Assembly: GCA_002803225.1 (NCBI GenBank)
Contig: NXFV01000610.1
Span: 1-64,000, forward strand
Reading direction: 5' to 3'
Length of the DNA: 64,000 bases
Origin: Gamarada debralockiae
Taxonomy: Eukaryota; Ascomycota; Leotiomycetes; Helotiales; Hyphodiscaceae
Part shown: positions 1 to 11,703 of the stretch, one piece after another
How positions within the stretch are numbered: position 1 is the stretch's first letter
Layout: the number at the start of each line of letters is the position of its first letter
Notes under the pieces: generated by a model
Seen by the model: only the letters and a program-made list of their open reading frames with translations
Told to the model about the DNA's origin: nothing
Database searches by the model: none
Program-made: the position numbers and the translations under genes

Positions 1-36
1 ACCACCACTATATTAGTCTTAGGTATTTCCCAACAG

Positions 37-1942
37 GAAGGCTGTCTTCACGGATCGACGTCGATCATCACATCTGTTCGGAAACAAACCCGTCTATCAG
101 CTTCGAGATTACGTGAATCAGTTTCAGCAATCTTCTTTCGTCATCGTAAAAATTCGGACATGCAAGAATCAGATCGCCGTATCTTATCCTCAAGAACGAT
201 ACAGTGAGACCATGATTGTATTAAGTGACGACCTCCGCCAAGCAATTCAGAAGGTAGCCACTTGTCCTCTTGAACTTGACGAAAAGACAGCGGGCAAGGA
301 CGAATTGCTTGAAATGGATGCGCCGTACCTATATCTTTACCACCACCGGGAGCCTCTGCGAGCTTATTCGCAATCAGCTGCCGCTCCACTGCGGATGATG
401 ATTGACGATATCCTTGAGTACCTCGACAATAATTATGCGCAGGAATATGCCGAGGCAACAGAGCTGATTTCACGGGGTATGATCACGATCTATCATCTGG
501 AAAAGCTATACCGCCCGAATCAACTTTTGGTGGATGGTATTCGTAGTGACTCATTAGGCACTCGATTGGAAGATCAAGATGTCTATGTGCTATACGGTTG
601 GCCTAAGATGAATAAAGCTTGTTTGGAACTGTCATGTTGGTGCTGGCAATTCAATGGCTATCGCTGCACGCGACGAACAAGATTCATCTTTTTTAGAGTC
701 CCCGTTGAAGATGAAGCCGAGCCGTTTGCGATTAGCAAGCTCTTGTTCTACCCTGCGTCGTTTCTAAGCGAAGAGTCAATTGAGCTGTTCCGCAAGCGTG
801 GGAAGGCATTTTGGAGCCTACGGCTACCAAATTTTGTTTACTACGATGATAACGGACACGGAAGTCGAGCAGACTGTGCCAAACCGGGAAGATACATGAT
901 CGATTTCGAGATACACCAGCGTCTTCATGGTCAATCCTTGGTTCCTTTCGGCGAGGAAGAAATACGGAACAAACAGACAGACCCTTGGAGACTATCACTA
1001 AACCGCCGTGACGAGCCCGAGGAAGACGAGTTTCTCATGATGCCCACAAAAATACCAGGATATGACTTTTTTGAGAAGGAATGGGTCAATCTGTCTGTTT
1101 CGAACATAAAGCCGATAAAGTGGAACAAGCAGCCCTACGAAGACCTTGTTCTCCCCGAAGCCACCAAACGGCTTGTGAAAGCTTTGGTTACGATCCGAGC
1201 TTCCTCGATCAAAAAGAAGGGAGAGACTGCAGGTTTCGATATCATCTCTGGCAAAGGCAACGGCTTGATCATGCTCTTCCATGGTTCCCCAGGCACGGGA
1301 AAGACGCTCACTGCCGAGTCGGTGGCGGAGATTGCAGAAATGCCCTTGTATCCCATCACTTGTGGAGACATCGGTACTGAGCCGGACAAAGTCGAGCAGT
1401 ACTTGCAGCTGGTGTTCCAATTGGGCAAGAGATGGAATTGCGTTCTCCTCCTCGACGAAGCAGACGTCTTTCTCGAAGAGCGCACCTTGACCGACTTGCA
1501 AAGGAACAGCCTTGTGTCAGTCTTCCTCCGCATGCTAGAATACTATGAGGGCATCTTAATTCTCACCTCCAACCGAGTCGGTACGTTCGACGACGCCTTC
1601 CGTTCGCGAATCCACATTGCCCTCCACTATGAGGATCTAAAACCTCGCTCTCGGAAGCAGATTTGGTCGAATTTCCTCACGCGCCTAGAAGATACGGAAG
1701 AGGGCGAGAATGTTGAGGAGATCAGGGACAGGTTGGACGAGCTGGCAAAACATAATCTCAACGGACGTGAGATAAGGAACGCGCTGTCGACTGCAAGACA
1801 ATTGGCGTCTCACGGAGGTGAGATGATGAAGTGGGAGCATTTGGAGCTAGCAATCAAGACGGCGAATGATTTTGGAAGCTATTTGAGAGATGTTCATGGG
1901 CATAGTGATCGCGAATGGGCGAGGGAAGCTCGGACGAGATAG
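37..1942 (+). CDS. AAA-family ATPase with N-terminal DUF7025-like region (5' partial)
   Basis: The reading frame is open from about position 23. An intron acceptor (cccaacag) ends at 36, so this is an internal-to-last exon and the true start lies upstream of the window; no ATG opens the frame here. The N-terminal part (DAPYLYLYHHREPL) resembles the DUF7025 region that precedes the ATPase domain in many fungal AAA proteins. The ATPase domain has Walker A GSPGTGKT (near 1290), Walker B LLLDEADVF (near 1450), a sensor-like TSNR (near 1565) and an arginine-finger-like FRSRIH. It should hydrolyse ATP to remodel a substrate, but the substrate is unknown; such genes are numerous in filamentous fungi. 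The stop codon is at 1940. I am confident of the AAA class and not of a specific role. Confidence 0.85.
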
Positions 1943-2010
1943 TCATTATGGTGCAATGACTTGTGAAATCATTTGGATAAAACATATAGATCAAAATTAT
2001 ATAATAGCTA

Positions 2011-2254
2011 GGCTCTGTTTGGCAACAGAAAACCCTTCAGATTATCGCTCGGATTATTTAACAGATTGTTGCAGCCAAACGAGGTTATTTTTGTCAATAA
2101 TCTGGATTATTTTTTTTGTATGGCAGATTATTCGAAAAAGAGAAACTCCTTCGAAGGAGTTTCACCAATTTCGATAATCCAGATTATCGCGAACAAATTT
2201 GACCGATAATCGGAGGCACAGATCATCGTTCAGATTACCACAGCTAAACAGGGC
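2011..2254. repeat. MITE-like element with nested hairpins
   Basis: About 244 bp bounded by an imperfect terminal inverted repeat (GGCTCTGTTTGG at the left, CTAAACAGGGC at the right). Inside, ATAATCTGGATTAT (2097-2110) is exactly reverse-complementary to 2174-2187, and the loop carries a perfect 22-bp palindrome at 2142-2163. It has no coding capacity, which fits a non-autonomous DNA transposon. I could not identify a target-site duplication. Confidence 0.6.
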
Positions 2255-2410
2255 AAATCTTTAAGGGAATCACGAAGGGACCAACTTATATTATAGGATT
2301 GTAATAGGGGCCCATTTATGATCCCTTGGGATCTGTTTTGACTCCACTTCCTTAACATTGTTGTCAAGACTTGACGATTTAAGATAAAGGACTGTTAGGA
2401 AGTATGATTG

Positions 2411-2699
2411 GCTCAAGACAGACTGTGCTCAGGATGCTCAGGATGCTCAGGCTGCTCAGGGGGTTGGGTGGGTGAGGCGAGAGAGCGGCGAGAGTCTCGC
2501 CGCGAGACGACTAACAGCCACCTAACTCAAAGCGGCCAACTTCTGCTGGAGCTGATTGTGACGAAAGTCAGACTCTAATCCCACCTTCGCTGGTTCCTTT
2601 TAGTCTCTGGACGTGAGCAGCGGCCGCTTTAACCTGAGCAGAGCCTGAGCATACCTGAGCGGGGCCTAAGCAGAGCCTGAGTATCTTGAGCACGCCAGG
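2411..2699. repeat. Element with inverted arrays of a TGCTCAGG/CCTGAGCA subrepeat
   Basis: The left side (2411-2460) holds several copies of GCTCAGG about 9 nt apart. The right side (2629-2697) holds the inverted form (CCTGAGCA) repeated with slightly different spacers. The right half, reverse-complemented, resembles 38899-39038 in this window, including a GCTCAGG-TTAAAGCGGC block, so this is a dispersed repeat and not a gene. It may be a non-autonomous transposon with subterminal repeats. Confidence 0.5.
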
Positions 2700-2706
2700 A
2701 GTTAGC

Positions 2707-2977
2707 CCAACTACTGTCGTCTAAGCTGCCACCAGGAACGAGCTTTTTTTTCGCGATTTTTCGGCACTTCCAGCCTTCATAAATCACCACGTAGCCCCTT
2801 AAAGGTCGGTCGCTTTGACCAAATGATTTATAACTATCAGAACTAGAGGCTCATCAACTTATTTTTATTTTTATATTGAAACGGACATTTGTGTCAATAT
2901 TTTAAAGGAGGTGACTTTTCTGACCCCATACAATTAGGCGTGGTGCGTTCCTGGTGGCAGCTTAGATGATAGTAGGG
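2707..2977. repeat. MITE-like element with about 31-bp terminal inverted repeats
   Basis: The left arm 2707-2740 and right arm 2946-2977 are near-perfect inverted copies; both contain CTAAGCTGCCACCAGGAACG or its complement, with two mismatches further out. The AT-rich interior has no coding capacity. CCAAC occurs near both ends but is not cleanly adjacent to the arms, so the target-site duplication is unresolved. Confidence 0.6.
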
Positions 2978-3094
2978 GTCCAACAAACTCACTTTCATCC
3001 AACAACTTGGTTTCGCCAACTTAAAGCCGGAGGCCTTTTAGGGACGAGCCTAGCGCCGACTATTACTCTCTTCGAATGTGACAGTTCCGGTAAA

Positions 3095-3330
3095 TGTCAC
3101 ATGACCTAGCACGTGACATAGGAATGACTTGGGTGTTCATTGTTTGTTTACAAATCAGACGCGCTAGCTTAGCGAGAGCGCTAGTAGTATATTTACCATC
3201 TATGTAGATTAGAATTCTCTTCTCTTCTCTTCTCTCCTTAGTTTAGAATTCGTATAAGTTCCTTCTGCATAGTATTTTCCCGTGAGACCCCTTTGTGTAA
3301 AGCTATCACACTCTATACCTTCCTACTATA
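3095..3330 (+). repeat. Possible solo LTR
   Basis: Begins TGTCACATGACC, contains a TATA-like stretch near 3190 followed by a TTCTC microsatellite (3213-3237), and has an LTR-like layout. I did not find a second LTR, a clear target duplication or internal retroelement coding sequence, so this is tentative. Confidence 0.25.
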
Positions 3331-3339
3331 GGTAATAGC

Positions 3340-5949
3340 GTATAAGATAATATAAATCTATTTTTTGTAAGGGTCTAGTTCAGGATCATTGAGAGCCTGT
3401 TTGCGATCCTAGAAATAATCGTCAAAACTTAACAAAAATGACAGGATGAGGGCCCAAGCCAACATCTAGCCTCATTAGCTAAGTGGGTGGCGCCTGAGTA
3501 GAAGCGGCCAGGCTTACTAACGATCTTGGAACAAAGATGGTGGGATTAGAATTCAACTACCTAAAGGGCCTCCTCAACCTGATGGGAACAACTTCACTGC
3601 TTTTCCCCTTCTCCTCGACTAGGTCCTGGCTGAATGACCTTGACCTCACCCTTCTCATTGACCTCTTTGCACTTGCGACAGCGAACAGGGTCAAATTTCA
3701 AGATTGGAATGAAGTTTGCAAAATGGAGGGGATATCCAGGGTACAGGTCCAGGATAGGGTTAAAATGGGCGGAAAAGGGTTCCTCCGGTTCCTGCTTTGC
3801 GTTATAAATACCTTCACCAATGGCAAGGTGCCAGATATGTGTTGTTAGACTTCTGCTGAGTTCAATCCTAATGTTCTCCAGATACAACTGATTCGAAAGC
3901 TAGTTAAGTGCCTGGTGGAGAGCGAGCTTCGTGGGGGCGGTGAATGATAAGTCTACAGGCATGGAGATGAATGTCTGGTTAAGGCCAACTGAAGCAATTC
4001 TCCTTTGATGCATAGAAGATGAAAGGGTTGGGGAGATGTCTCGTGAGTGGCGGAAGCGCCTTGGCTGTGCATTTATCTGGGAAGTGGTGCGGAAGCACCA
4101 TGGCCTCTTGCGTTCTGCTCAATTTGATGCAGTCAGAAAAAGGAGATAATTTTCTAAGCCGAGGCTTTGCGAACTTAATAGATTAAAAATCAATATGAAA
4201 CTCGTCTCCGGGTTTAATACCTCAGTAGAGACCAAGTGGAACGGGACTGAGAACAATTGTCCAGAGTGTTGTGAACTCTACAGTCATTGGTGGCTTTACA
4301 ATCACTGCTGTATTCGATACAAACAAGAGAATTCTTCTCTTCAAACAATTCAACCAGTTGTAAATATTACATGCTATTGTCCGTCATATCATTCTTAAAG
4401 AGTTTGCGGAGCAAAACCCGAGTAAAAAAGGTATAGGGAAACACGATCTGGCAACTCGATGAACTTGAAGTCTCCCGAAGACCCAAACCTCAACTGGCCT
4501 AGTACCGGAAATTTGACAGTTCGAGTCATTTTCACTCAAAAGAAACTCAGTTTGGCTAGGGCTATGCACGTCTCAACCATTCTTACTCTGAAGCAAATAT
4601 GCCAGAGAATGTGTTCCTACTATCTGTGCAGAACATGGCTCCTGTTGAACCACGAAGTTACAGATTCTGAACTATAAATACCCTTTATTAGGCAACTACA
4701 AGGCTAACTCATCGAAGCAGTGGTAACAGTGGATAGGAACTACTGCGCAGCACCACCGGGCACGACGGCGGAGTAGAGATCCTCATCGCTCGCAGGTCCA
4801 GGTCACTCGTCGCACTCTATGGAGCCGTGCCCACATGGGTGTCAGAATCGTCCACACTCGAATTCTCGCATTTGTTGATAGTTTGGGATTGAAATGTTTG
4901 CATTTGCACTATCGGCGTCAGTCTTCAGTTAGCGAAGGGGAATATCAAAGAAACCTACACATCTCCATTTGCCCACACCGGATCCGCATATGGCTCGAGC
5001 ATCAATTTTATCAACTCCTTCCGCTCTCCTTTCCCCTTTTCGTCACTGGCAGGGACAGGTTGCTATAATAGGAACGTCGCTTATACCGCTAGGGAAATCC
5101 GAAGGGATCATCGTCGCCTTCCAGATTGAAGAATTGGAGCGCTGATTGTAAAGTCTTCATGGCAAGTTGCGCAAGACAGAGTAAGTTTTGCCACAGGCCC
5201 CAATAGTCCATAGACATGCCCATTTGATTCGAGGAACATGTGAGGGGGGTGTTTGTTCAAGGCGTTTGAGTCATCTTGGCTATTTGGAAGGTCTGCCCAT
5301 GGATCTTCGAACGAGAGATTGGGATGCTCCGCGGAGGGCGGTGCATCGAGCTTGGTACCTGTAGTGACCCCATTACGCTAATTAAGCAGGAGATACCTCA
5401 AGATCAACTCTAGGTTAGTCTCTAGCTAATCGATTCGTGAGGTCAGAGCCTGAGAATTCATCTTTCTGATGCGAGAGCGAGAATTTCAGTTAGGGAGCTT
5501 TGAATGAGCCTGGTATCAGAACGAAAAATTGGGATTAGGCTAATGTGAATTATTCACTAGATTCTGTGAAGCGGCTGACTCTTGTATCCTGGACAAGAGT
5601 ATTTGCGTGCTGATGAGTTGGCAATATTTATGGACAAGACCCTACTCATTGAGATGAAACGTGAACGAATATCGAAAAGCTGGGTAATATAAGTAATTTC
5701 AACGATTGCTCCCGACCAAATACTCCGAAGAGCGCAAGACAGAAGGTTTCCGTAGTTGAAAAGTGTCTACCTGGCTGTAATGATAGGTTTCTATCAATGG
5801 TTGGTCTGCTTGTACGAAGTACCAAGAGGAAAGATTCCAATCATGTCAGGATTTTATTTCTTGATAATATTGTCCAAGAGTTATCTGAGTCCCTTTTGCA
5901 CGGGTATAGAGCTGTGCCTACTCTCCCGTACAATCGGCTCGTATAAGTA
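3340..5949. other. Long intergenic stretch, no supported gene
   Basis: Only short overlapping reading frames on both strands (for example 3537-3848 + and 3594-3887 -), without recognisable domains or convincing splice models. Short open pieces near 4195-4680 and, on the minus strand, 5110-5370 could be gene relics, but I cannot assign them. Confidence 0.5.
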
Positions 5950-8194
5950 CTATACAGCCTCACCAGGCCCACCAGCACCTGCCATCCTAGGTTCTTCTGG
6001 CTCTGTCCTGATTTGATTTCTTTGAATAAGCTCTACACCTTCGTCATCCCCCACCTCGCTATCTTCATCTACTGAAGCATCATCAAGTCGGCGAAGTTTT
6101 GTCCTTAATCGCGACAAATGTGTTATCAACCCCGATTCGACAATCAAGGCCTGATACAGCGCAGCCCACATTTGATCATTCAAAGCTCTGATAGGTGGCC
6201 CAAATTTCGTGATGTGAGGAAGGTTCAACACCAAGAGGATAGTGATCAGAGAGAGTGCAACAAGAGTGGCTATCCAGTCGTTGAGCTTCGTGTTGGAGAA
6301 GATGGAATTCTGCATACTGAAAATTGTCGAGGCAAGTGTAGCGGGAAGGTAGAGCTGTAGTTCTATTAGACAGCTTGAAAATGATATGAGTTGGTACAAG
6401 AAGTTACACTTACAATTGTGATGATAGTGAGCGCTTGGATGAACTCGGACTGAAACCTCGTGATGATAGTCTCGGCATGCTGCGCATGTGTGACAAGCTT
6501 GCATAGTTTAGCCGAAAGAGAACAGATGGAGGGAAGAGGAGATTCTTACGCTGTTGGTCATATTCTCAAATAGTTCTGTGTGGTAGTATAGGGAACTACG
6601 TAGGTCTCGCAGGTCCGTAACGTCTTTGTCTATTGAGGCAAGGTAAGTTCCCCATGACTCTTCAGCAAGATTATCGGAGTGAGGGGTGAAGAAATAACGA
6701 ATCTCGCCATCCATGAAGGTTTCCCATGCATCAATGGTCTTCGAGAGTAGGTGAGTGAACTGGCGAAGCACTCGAATTGTCCACTTGAAGCCCTTCTGTC
6801 GCGTGACGACTAGATCGCCATCCTTTTCGATATCTGTATCTTCTCTAGTGAAAGTCCAGATCTGTGAGATTGTCAGAAATAAACTTCACGATCGGTAAAG
6901 AGCAATAAAAATAAACAATCGAGAGTAGAGGGAGCAGGAAGTGGTTAGGCGCACATATGGTTCAATCTGCTGGATCAACTTAGAGACTGAATTGTACCAT
7001 TCCTGCTTTACCTGCTCCGTTCGGCAAGAAAGAGCTCGCAAGAAGTACTCTCTCGGGACCCAAACCGGGGGATTCGCAGGAAATCGCCCACACGAAGAGG
7101 GGTCTAGTTTTGTGTCTGGGTTGAAATAGTGTTGGACTCGCTCACTATGGCGCTCTTCCTTGAAATATACGTCGGCAAAGCAGTACGCTGACCAAACCCA
7201 CTGATCAATCCCAGTCACCATTACAGATAACTGGGCTTCGTAGATGTAGTCATTCAATCCGTCACTGGCAGCTGGCACGTGGTCTGTCAATTGAAGTGGT
7301 ATTACTTCTTCAGACCGACGAAGGGGGGTTCCGTCGGGTCTCTCGCGAGTGTCCTCCATGATGGTTTCTGTCCTACGCCAAGCGTAATACGGGAGATGGA
7401 ATTCTAAAGCAAAGGAGACGCCACCTGTAGGCGAGGGAGACTTTGCTCAAGTCAATGAGAGAGTAACACGTCATGCAAATGAGAGCTCGTACCCAGATAT
7501 CAACGCCTATTAATGCACGATACACTAAATGCCGATGCATAAAATCTCTCAAGAAGGCGGCCTGTACTATAGATGCTGTAGCAGCAATCGCCAATGCACA
7601 GAAAGGGTCCAGATCCGTGATGTAACTAATTTCTATTAGAGAAGGCCTCTGAAATTGAACAAACCAAGGAACTGCAAACTTACATTAGCCGCCGTTCGGC
7701 ATCGATCCATTGAGCGGGCCCAGGGGGTAGGCGCCGAGCGTCAGATAGTCGCTAACCATGCGTTAAGAAGAGCTTCAACCAGATGTAGCAAGTAACCCAC
7801 CTCTTGTAGAAGCTCCCTGAAAAGCTGATGCGCATTGTGAGGGCCGTTCGAAGGTCTACAATTGCCATTCACTTGCGTCCGAGTAACGCTTTCACTGTTG
7901 CGGTCATCTATAAGGGCCTTTACTATTGCCACTGCAGGGGTTACATCTTCTCGACGAAGAGCCTCCAAATTCGCGTTTTTGAGAAAATTTCCAACATTGT
8001 CCCTCCGGTAAAGATACCGGTCAACATCATCCTCGCATCGATTGTGGACAAAATGGTCTACAATCTCCTCCGTTGCCACGGTAGGTCTAATGCTCGATTG
8101 TCGTGCTTTTGATCCTCCCGATTGTACAATTTCACTTGCCGTCGACTAAATGCCGGTCTCCAAATGAAAGCATATTGCTTGAAACGACCTGCAT
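5950..8194 (-). CDS. CorA-like Mg2+ transporter-type membrane protein (fungal, multi-exon)
   Basis: Eight exons on the minus strand: 8189-8194 (tentative), 7801-8145, 7684-7751, 7493-7625, 6955-7440, 6550-6861, 6414-6497, 5950-6354. From 8145 down, all phases are consistent and give about 610 residues. The protein begins with a soluble region (RRDNVGNFL, YITDLDPF, LPYYAW), then a helical section (SYLA/TDLRDLRSSL), two C-terminal membrane segments (around TLASTIFSM and WIATLVALSLITILLVL) and an acidic tail. This matches the large fungal group of CorA-like proteins, whose fold places two helices at the C-terminus. The GMN signature expected after the first helix is absent; SMQN stands in its place, so ion transport is uncertain. 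The first coding exon is weak: ATG-CAG followed by a 43-nt intron with a GTCGTT donor. Confidence 0.65.
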
Positions 8195-8309
8195 ATGGCC
8201 GAGGGTTGTCCATAGAAAAGTGTTTGATTGGTCCCTGGAAATGTGAGCATCATATTCAGTGAAAGGAAGGAGTCAAGGCTACCAAATCTGGGTTCCATTT
8301 GATTATAGA

Positions 8310-8732
8310 TCAATCCCTGCTTTTCTTTGCTTCCACTCGGCAATATTCGCAGCGCTGGTGATAACAACCTGGAGAAGGACAATGAGTTACGATGTTTACT
8401 GACATGCCCGATGAATCCCAGCATTGACACTAGTCCATGTTAGCAAATTGCAATTCCTGAAGGCAACGGAGGGACATTCTTACACAAGTCCAGATCCAAT
8501 ACCACTCCGGCTGCTTAGGCGTTGGTTCTGCGTCCCTGTCCCTATGCTTGCCGCCTTTGCTGCTGCTGTGGTGGCCGTGGCTAGGGTGGCCGTATTTGCT
8601 CCCACCAGCCTGAAAATGTCAACAAGCTGTTCATGAAATGAGGTTTGAAATCGCCGCCATTTCAGCCTCACGAGCTGCAAGGCTTACAAGGGTGGAGACC
8701 ATAGGATGGGTAATGAAGGGTAGCCTTACCAT
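8310..8732 (-). CDS. Small Cys-rich zinc-module protein, 82 aa
   Basis: Three exons: 8730-8732, 8484-8609, 8310-8429. The first coding exon is only the ATG, followed directly by a 120-nt intron (GTAAGG...TTTTCAG); phases agree throughout. The N-terminal half is rich in His, Ser, Gly and Lys. The C-terminal half is a compact metal-binding module with pattern C-x2-C-x13-C-P-x3-C-x-H-x-R-C-E-Y-C. I infer zinc binding from the Cys/His spacing. The same module ends the caspase-like protein at 32.1-35.1 kb, where an intron also follows the first module cysteine. It lies just upstream of, and on the same strand as, the CorA-like gene. Its function is unknown. Confidence 0.65.
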
Positions 8733-9310
8733 TTGCAACGTGGACACTGAAGATTGGACGCTGGTTGTATTACATAAAATGGAGCTTCAACGCAGAAAGA
8801 ATTCGTGGTAGGTAAAGAAGGAAGAATCTGAGCAGCCGCGGTACTTTTATGACTTTTTCAGGGTGGGCAAGACTATCAGCCAGCGCCTCCCTGCCCCTGC
8901 TCTTTGGTTAGTCAACCTCCTCGCCGCTGGGAGAATTGGTACCTGGACTTGTATTTGAGTCAGGCTTCAGATTACGGAATATCGATTGTCGTCTCTTGGG
9001 GGTCTGACGTGTCAAATACGGTAATCATACGTAGCTGGCCTCTTATTCCGTTGGGTTGAAGTAACCAAACTGGGCTCAAAAGAAGTAATAGTTACGGGAA
9101 CTATCGGCTTCCCATGCTTATTTGCGCTCTTGGTAAAGTGTAATCATTGAAAAAGTTCGAGAGATCGTCAGCATGGTCCGTTGACAGCCTTGTCCAGGCG
9201 AGGTTGAGCCGAGTCCGTTTTAGCGGGGCATTATCAGGAACCTTATGCCTTCGTACATTCTCGCAAGCTGGACTTGGAGAAAACAAATGATTCAAATCCA
9301 CTGAACGATC
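8733..9310. other. Intergenic region between divergent genes
   Basis: Holds the upstream regions of the zinc-module gene (minus) and RTC5 (plus). I see no supported coding sequence; the short minus-strand frame 9101-9301 has no recognisable features. Confidence 0.5.
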
Positions 9311-11385
9311 ATGGGGCAGTCTCAGTCAGGTGAAAGCGGGCACCATGCCTCGACAGAGGAGCTGAGCCACGAGCTGGTATGAGCGATTCAATACCCCGCC
9401 ATTGTTGCCTACCTCTGACTTTCTACAGGCTCTCAAATTTGCAAAACGATGCTTTACCCCTCTCGAACTCTACTCCTTCCAAGATGTCTTCAAGAGCCTG
9501 GCAGATCACCAGGACTCGATCGCATACCTCAAAGAGGACACCATTGCGCGTTTCCTTGAAGTGCCGGACATATTGGGCGCATCCTCGATTATCTTTCAGA
9601 TGGTATCATACTTGGGGGCGTTTCCATTCGGGCAAGATGCGCCGGTCGTATTGGGCTTCGAACAAATGATAATGGTGGTTGTTATAATGACGGAGAGATA
9701 TCAAAGGGTCTTGAAGAAGGGCAATAGGGATCGAACGAAGCTCTTGTTCCGAAGTCTGGCTGTCTACGATCGAAAACACGAGAACGGGGCAGATACGGAG
9801 ACATTTAATGGAGCTGTAGAAACCAAAAAGGCAGAGGGTGCCCCCAAGACCAGTGCTGCAGGCTTTGCAATTGATGAGGCTACCAACGATGAAGACGAGG
9901 AAGACGATGACGATCTGGCTTTGGCAGCGCTCGAATCGCTAGATGCTATTGAAGTCTTCAGACACGGGGACGCTCCCATAGCACAGGCCTCGATACCATC
10001 GGACAACCTCAAGAAGCTCATCATGCTTCTTCTACTCATAGCACCTCTTGGAACACAAGAAAGTCTCGCCCGGCACACCGAACGACTGACAGGAGACCAA
10101 CTGGAGGGCCTTCGAAGAACTGCGGACAATATTCTTGCGGCATTCGTGAATGTGGAAAAGTTTCCTGGAGTGAAATTTCATCAATTCAACACTGTGATAC
10201 CCATTTCATTACCCTTCTTGTTCAATGGTTTCAACCCTCTTTTTGAGCATTTCCTTTTCTCGAAAAATATCGACTTTACGAAGCGGAAAGATTCCAATAC
10301 AGCTCCTCTACCACCTCCAGATCTGATGGCGGATCAACCACTGCTTCCACAGATGGGAGAGATCTTGGATCTTAATGTCTTGTCGCAGTTATCGTTTTTC
10401 CTTCCTGGAGACTCGCTATTCCGACGTCTACGTCTACTCTATTCAGGTGGCGATGCGGGTTTCTCGATGGGGAGCTTTGAAACTAAGGTCTTTAATTGGA
10501 GAGCACCCACGATTCTCCTGGTATCAGGAAATCGAATATTGGAACCTCCAAGTGGAGGTCAGGAACGAGCATTTGCGGATACATTACCACCAAAGCGCTT
10601 CCCGGATAGCGGCAAATCGTCACATATGGTCTTTGGCGTATACCTCGCGCAACCATGGCGGCAGACACACAAAGATTGCATCGGTGATGCTGAAACTCTG
10701 CTCTTCCAACTCGAGCCCGTTCACGAAGTCTTCCATGCCTCTTCAATCAACACTGATTACGTCTCCTTCGCCAAACCACCTGTTTCCCATCCTGGCATCG
10801 GCTTTGGCAACCCACACCCCAGAGCAAAAGCTACAGCTGGCCTTCCACCCCACGTGAATCTCGGCGCAGTCTCTTTAAGACTTGATTCGAGCTTCGAGTT
10901 TGGAGTCTTCACGCACAATTATACCAGTGGTGGCGGTGCATTCCACACTTCTCAGACGAGAAAGAGAGACTGGCAGGATCGCTTCGAGATCGAGAGTCTA
11001 GAAGTCTGGGGATGTGGAGGAGATACAGAAGCAGAACAACAGAGACAAGTAAGTAATTAAACTCGCGAGTTCTACTCAGAGGTTCCTTCTCAAAGAGGAA
11101 AATTTCGAGTTCGGAATTCATGAAAACCGCTCAGATCTAATCTTTCACTTCCAGTGAGCGATTACTTTCGAGTTCAGGAGTCATTAAATCCGCCTCGATC
11201 TAGTCCTTCACCTTCATTGAGCGATTGCTGACTCCAATATTTCACAGCGGTGGGCCTGGGAGGAGAGGGAAGCTGAGGCTAGGCGGAGGGTCAATCTAGG
11301 GACCGGAGATATCGAGGCTGATAGAGCTCTACTTGAAATGGCGGGATTGATTGGTGGTAATAGGAGTGGTGGATCGATAAACTAA
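9311..11385 (+). CDS. RTC5: Restriction of telomere capping protein 5 (TLDc domain)
   Basis: Exons 9311-9376, 9429-11048 and 11248-11385 give 607 residues. The start MGQSQSGES fits an N-myristoylation signal (Gly2, Ser6). The N-terminal region ([14 protein letters not shown]) and middle match the fungal Rtc5 family; an acidic run (DEDEEDDDD) sits near residue 180. The C-terminal TLDc domain includes [22 protein letters not shown] and GVFTHNY. In yeast, Rtc5 binds the vacuolar V-ATPase and promotes its disassembly; the same role is inferred here. The last exon encodes a charged helix ([13 protein letters not shown]). The final intron of 199 nt contains an internal tandem duplication. The N-myristoyltransferase that would modify this start is encoded at 23.9-25.9 kb. 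Confidence 0.92.
11103..11228 (+). repeat. 63-nt imperfect tandem duplication inside the last RTC5 intron
   Basis: Two copies starting at 11103 and 11166, each opening TTTCGAGTTC and ending in a GAGCGATT block, with several substitutions between them. The duplication makes up most of this unusually long intron. Confidence 0.6.
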
Positions 11386-11703
11386 GGGGATTTTGAATTG
11401 AAGGACTGAGTCCTCGAACTTTGTATTAGCGTGGCGTTGGGAGGGTAAATGGCACTTGTCAGCTAGCAGTACACCATAATACCGATTGTTCAGATACAAT
11501 GCACGATTCTTGTTCTTCTGCAGAGTCTCTTACATTGAAGACAATTGTCCAACATCCATGTCATCTAACAATACATACATAACATTGATTGGCGTGGCCC
11601 TCTTGCAATATCCCACCAAATAATGTACAATTTGGAATGCCTACTATATGACCGTAACTCCAGACCAACCCAAAACACCATTTATGCGGCACTCGCCTTG
11701 ATT

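Noticed and set aside
3537..3887. Overlapping ORFs on both strands (103 and 97 codons)
   Set aside because: Neither has a recognisable motif or a supporting splice model, and both sit in a repeat-rich gap.
4195..5068. Several short plus-strand ORFs (61-77 codons)
   Set aside because: No family features; could not be joined with convincing introns.
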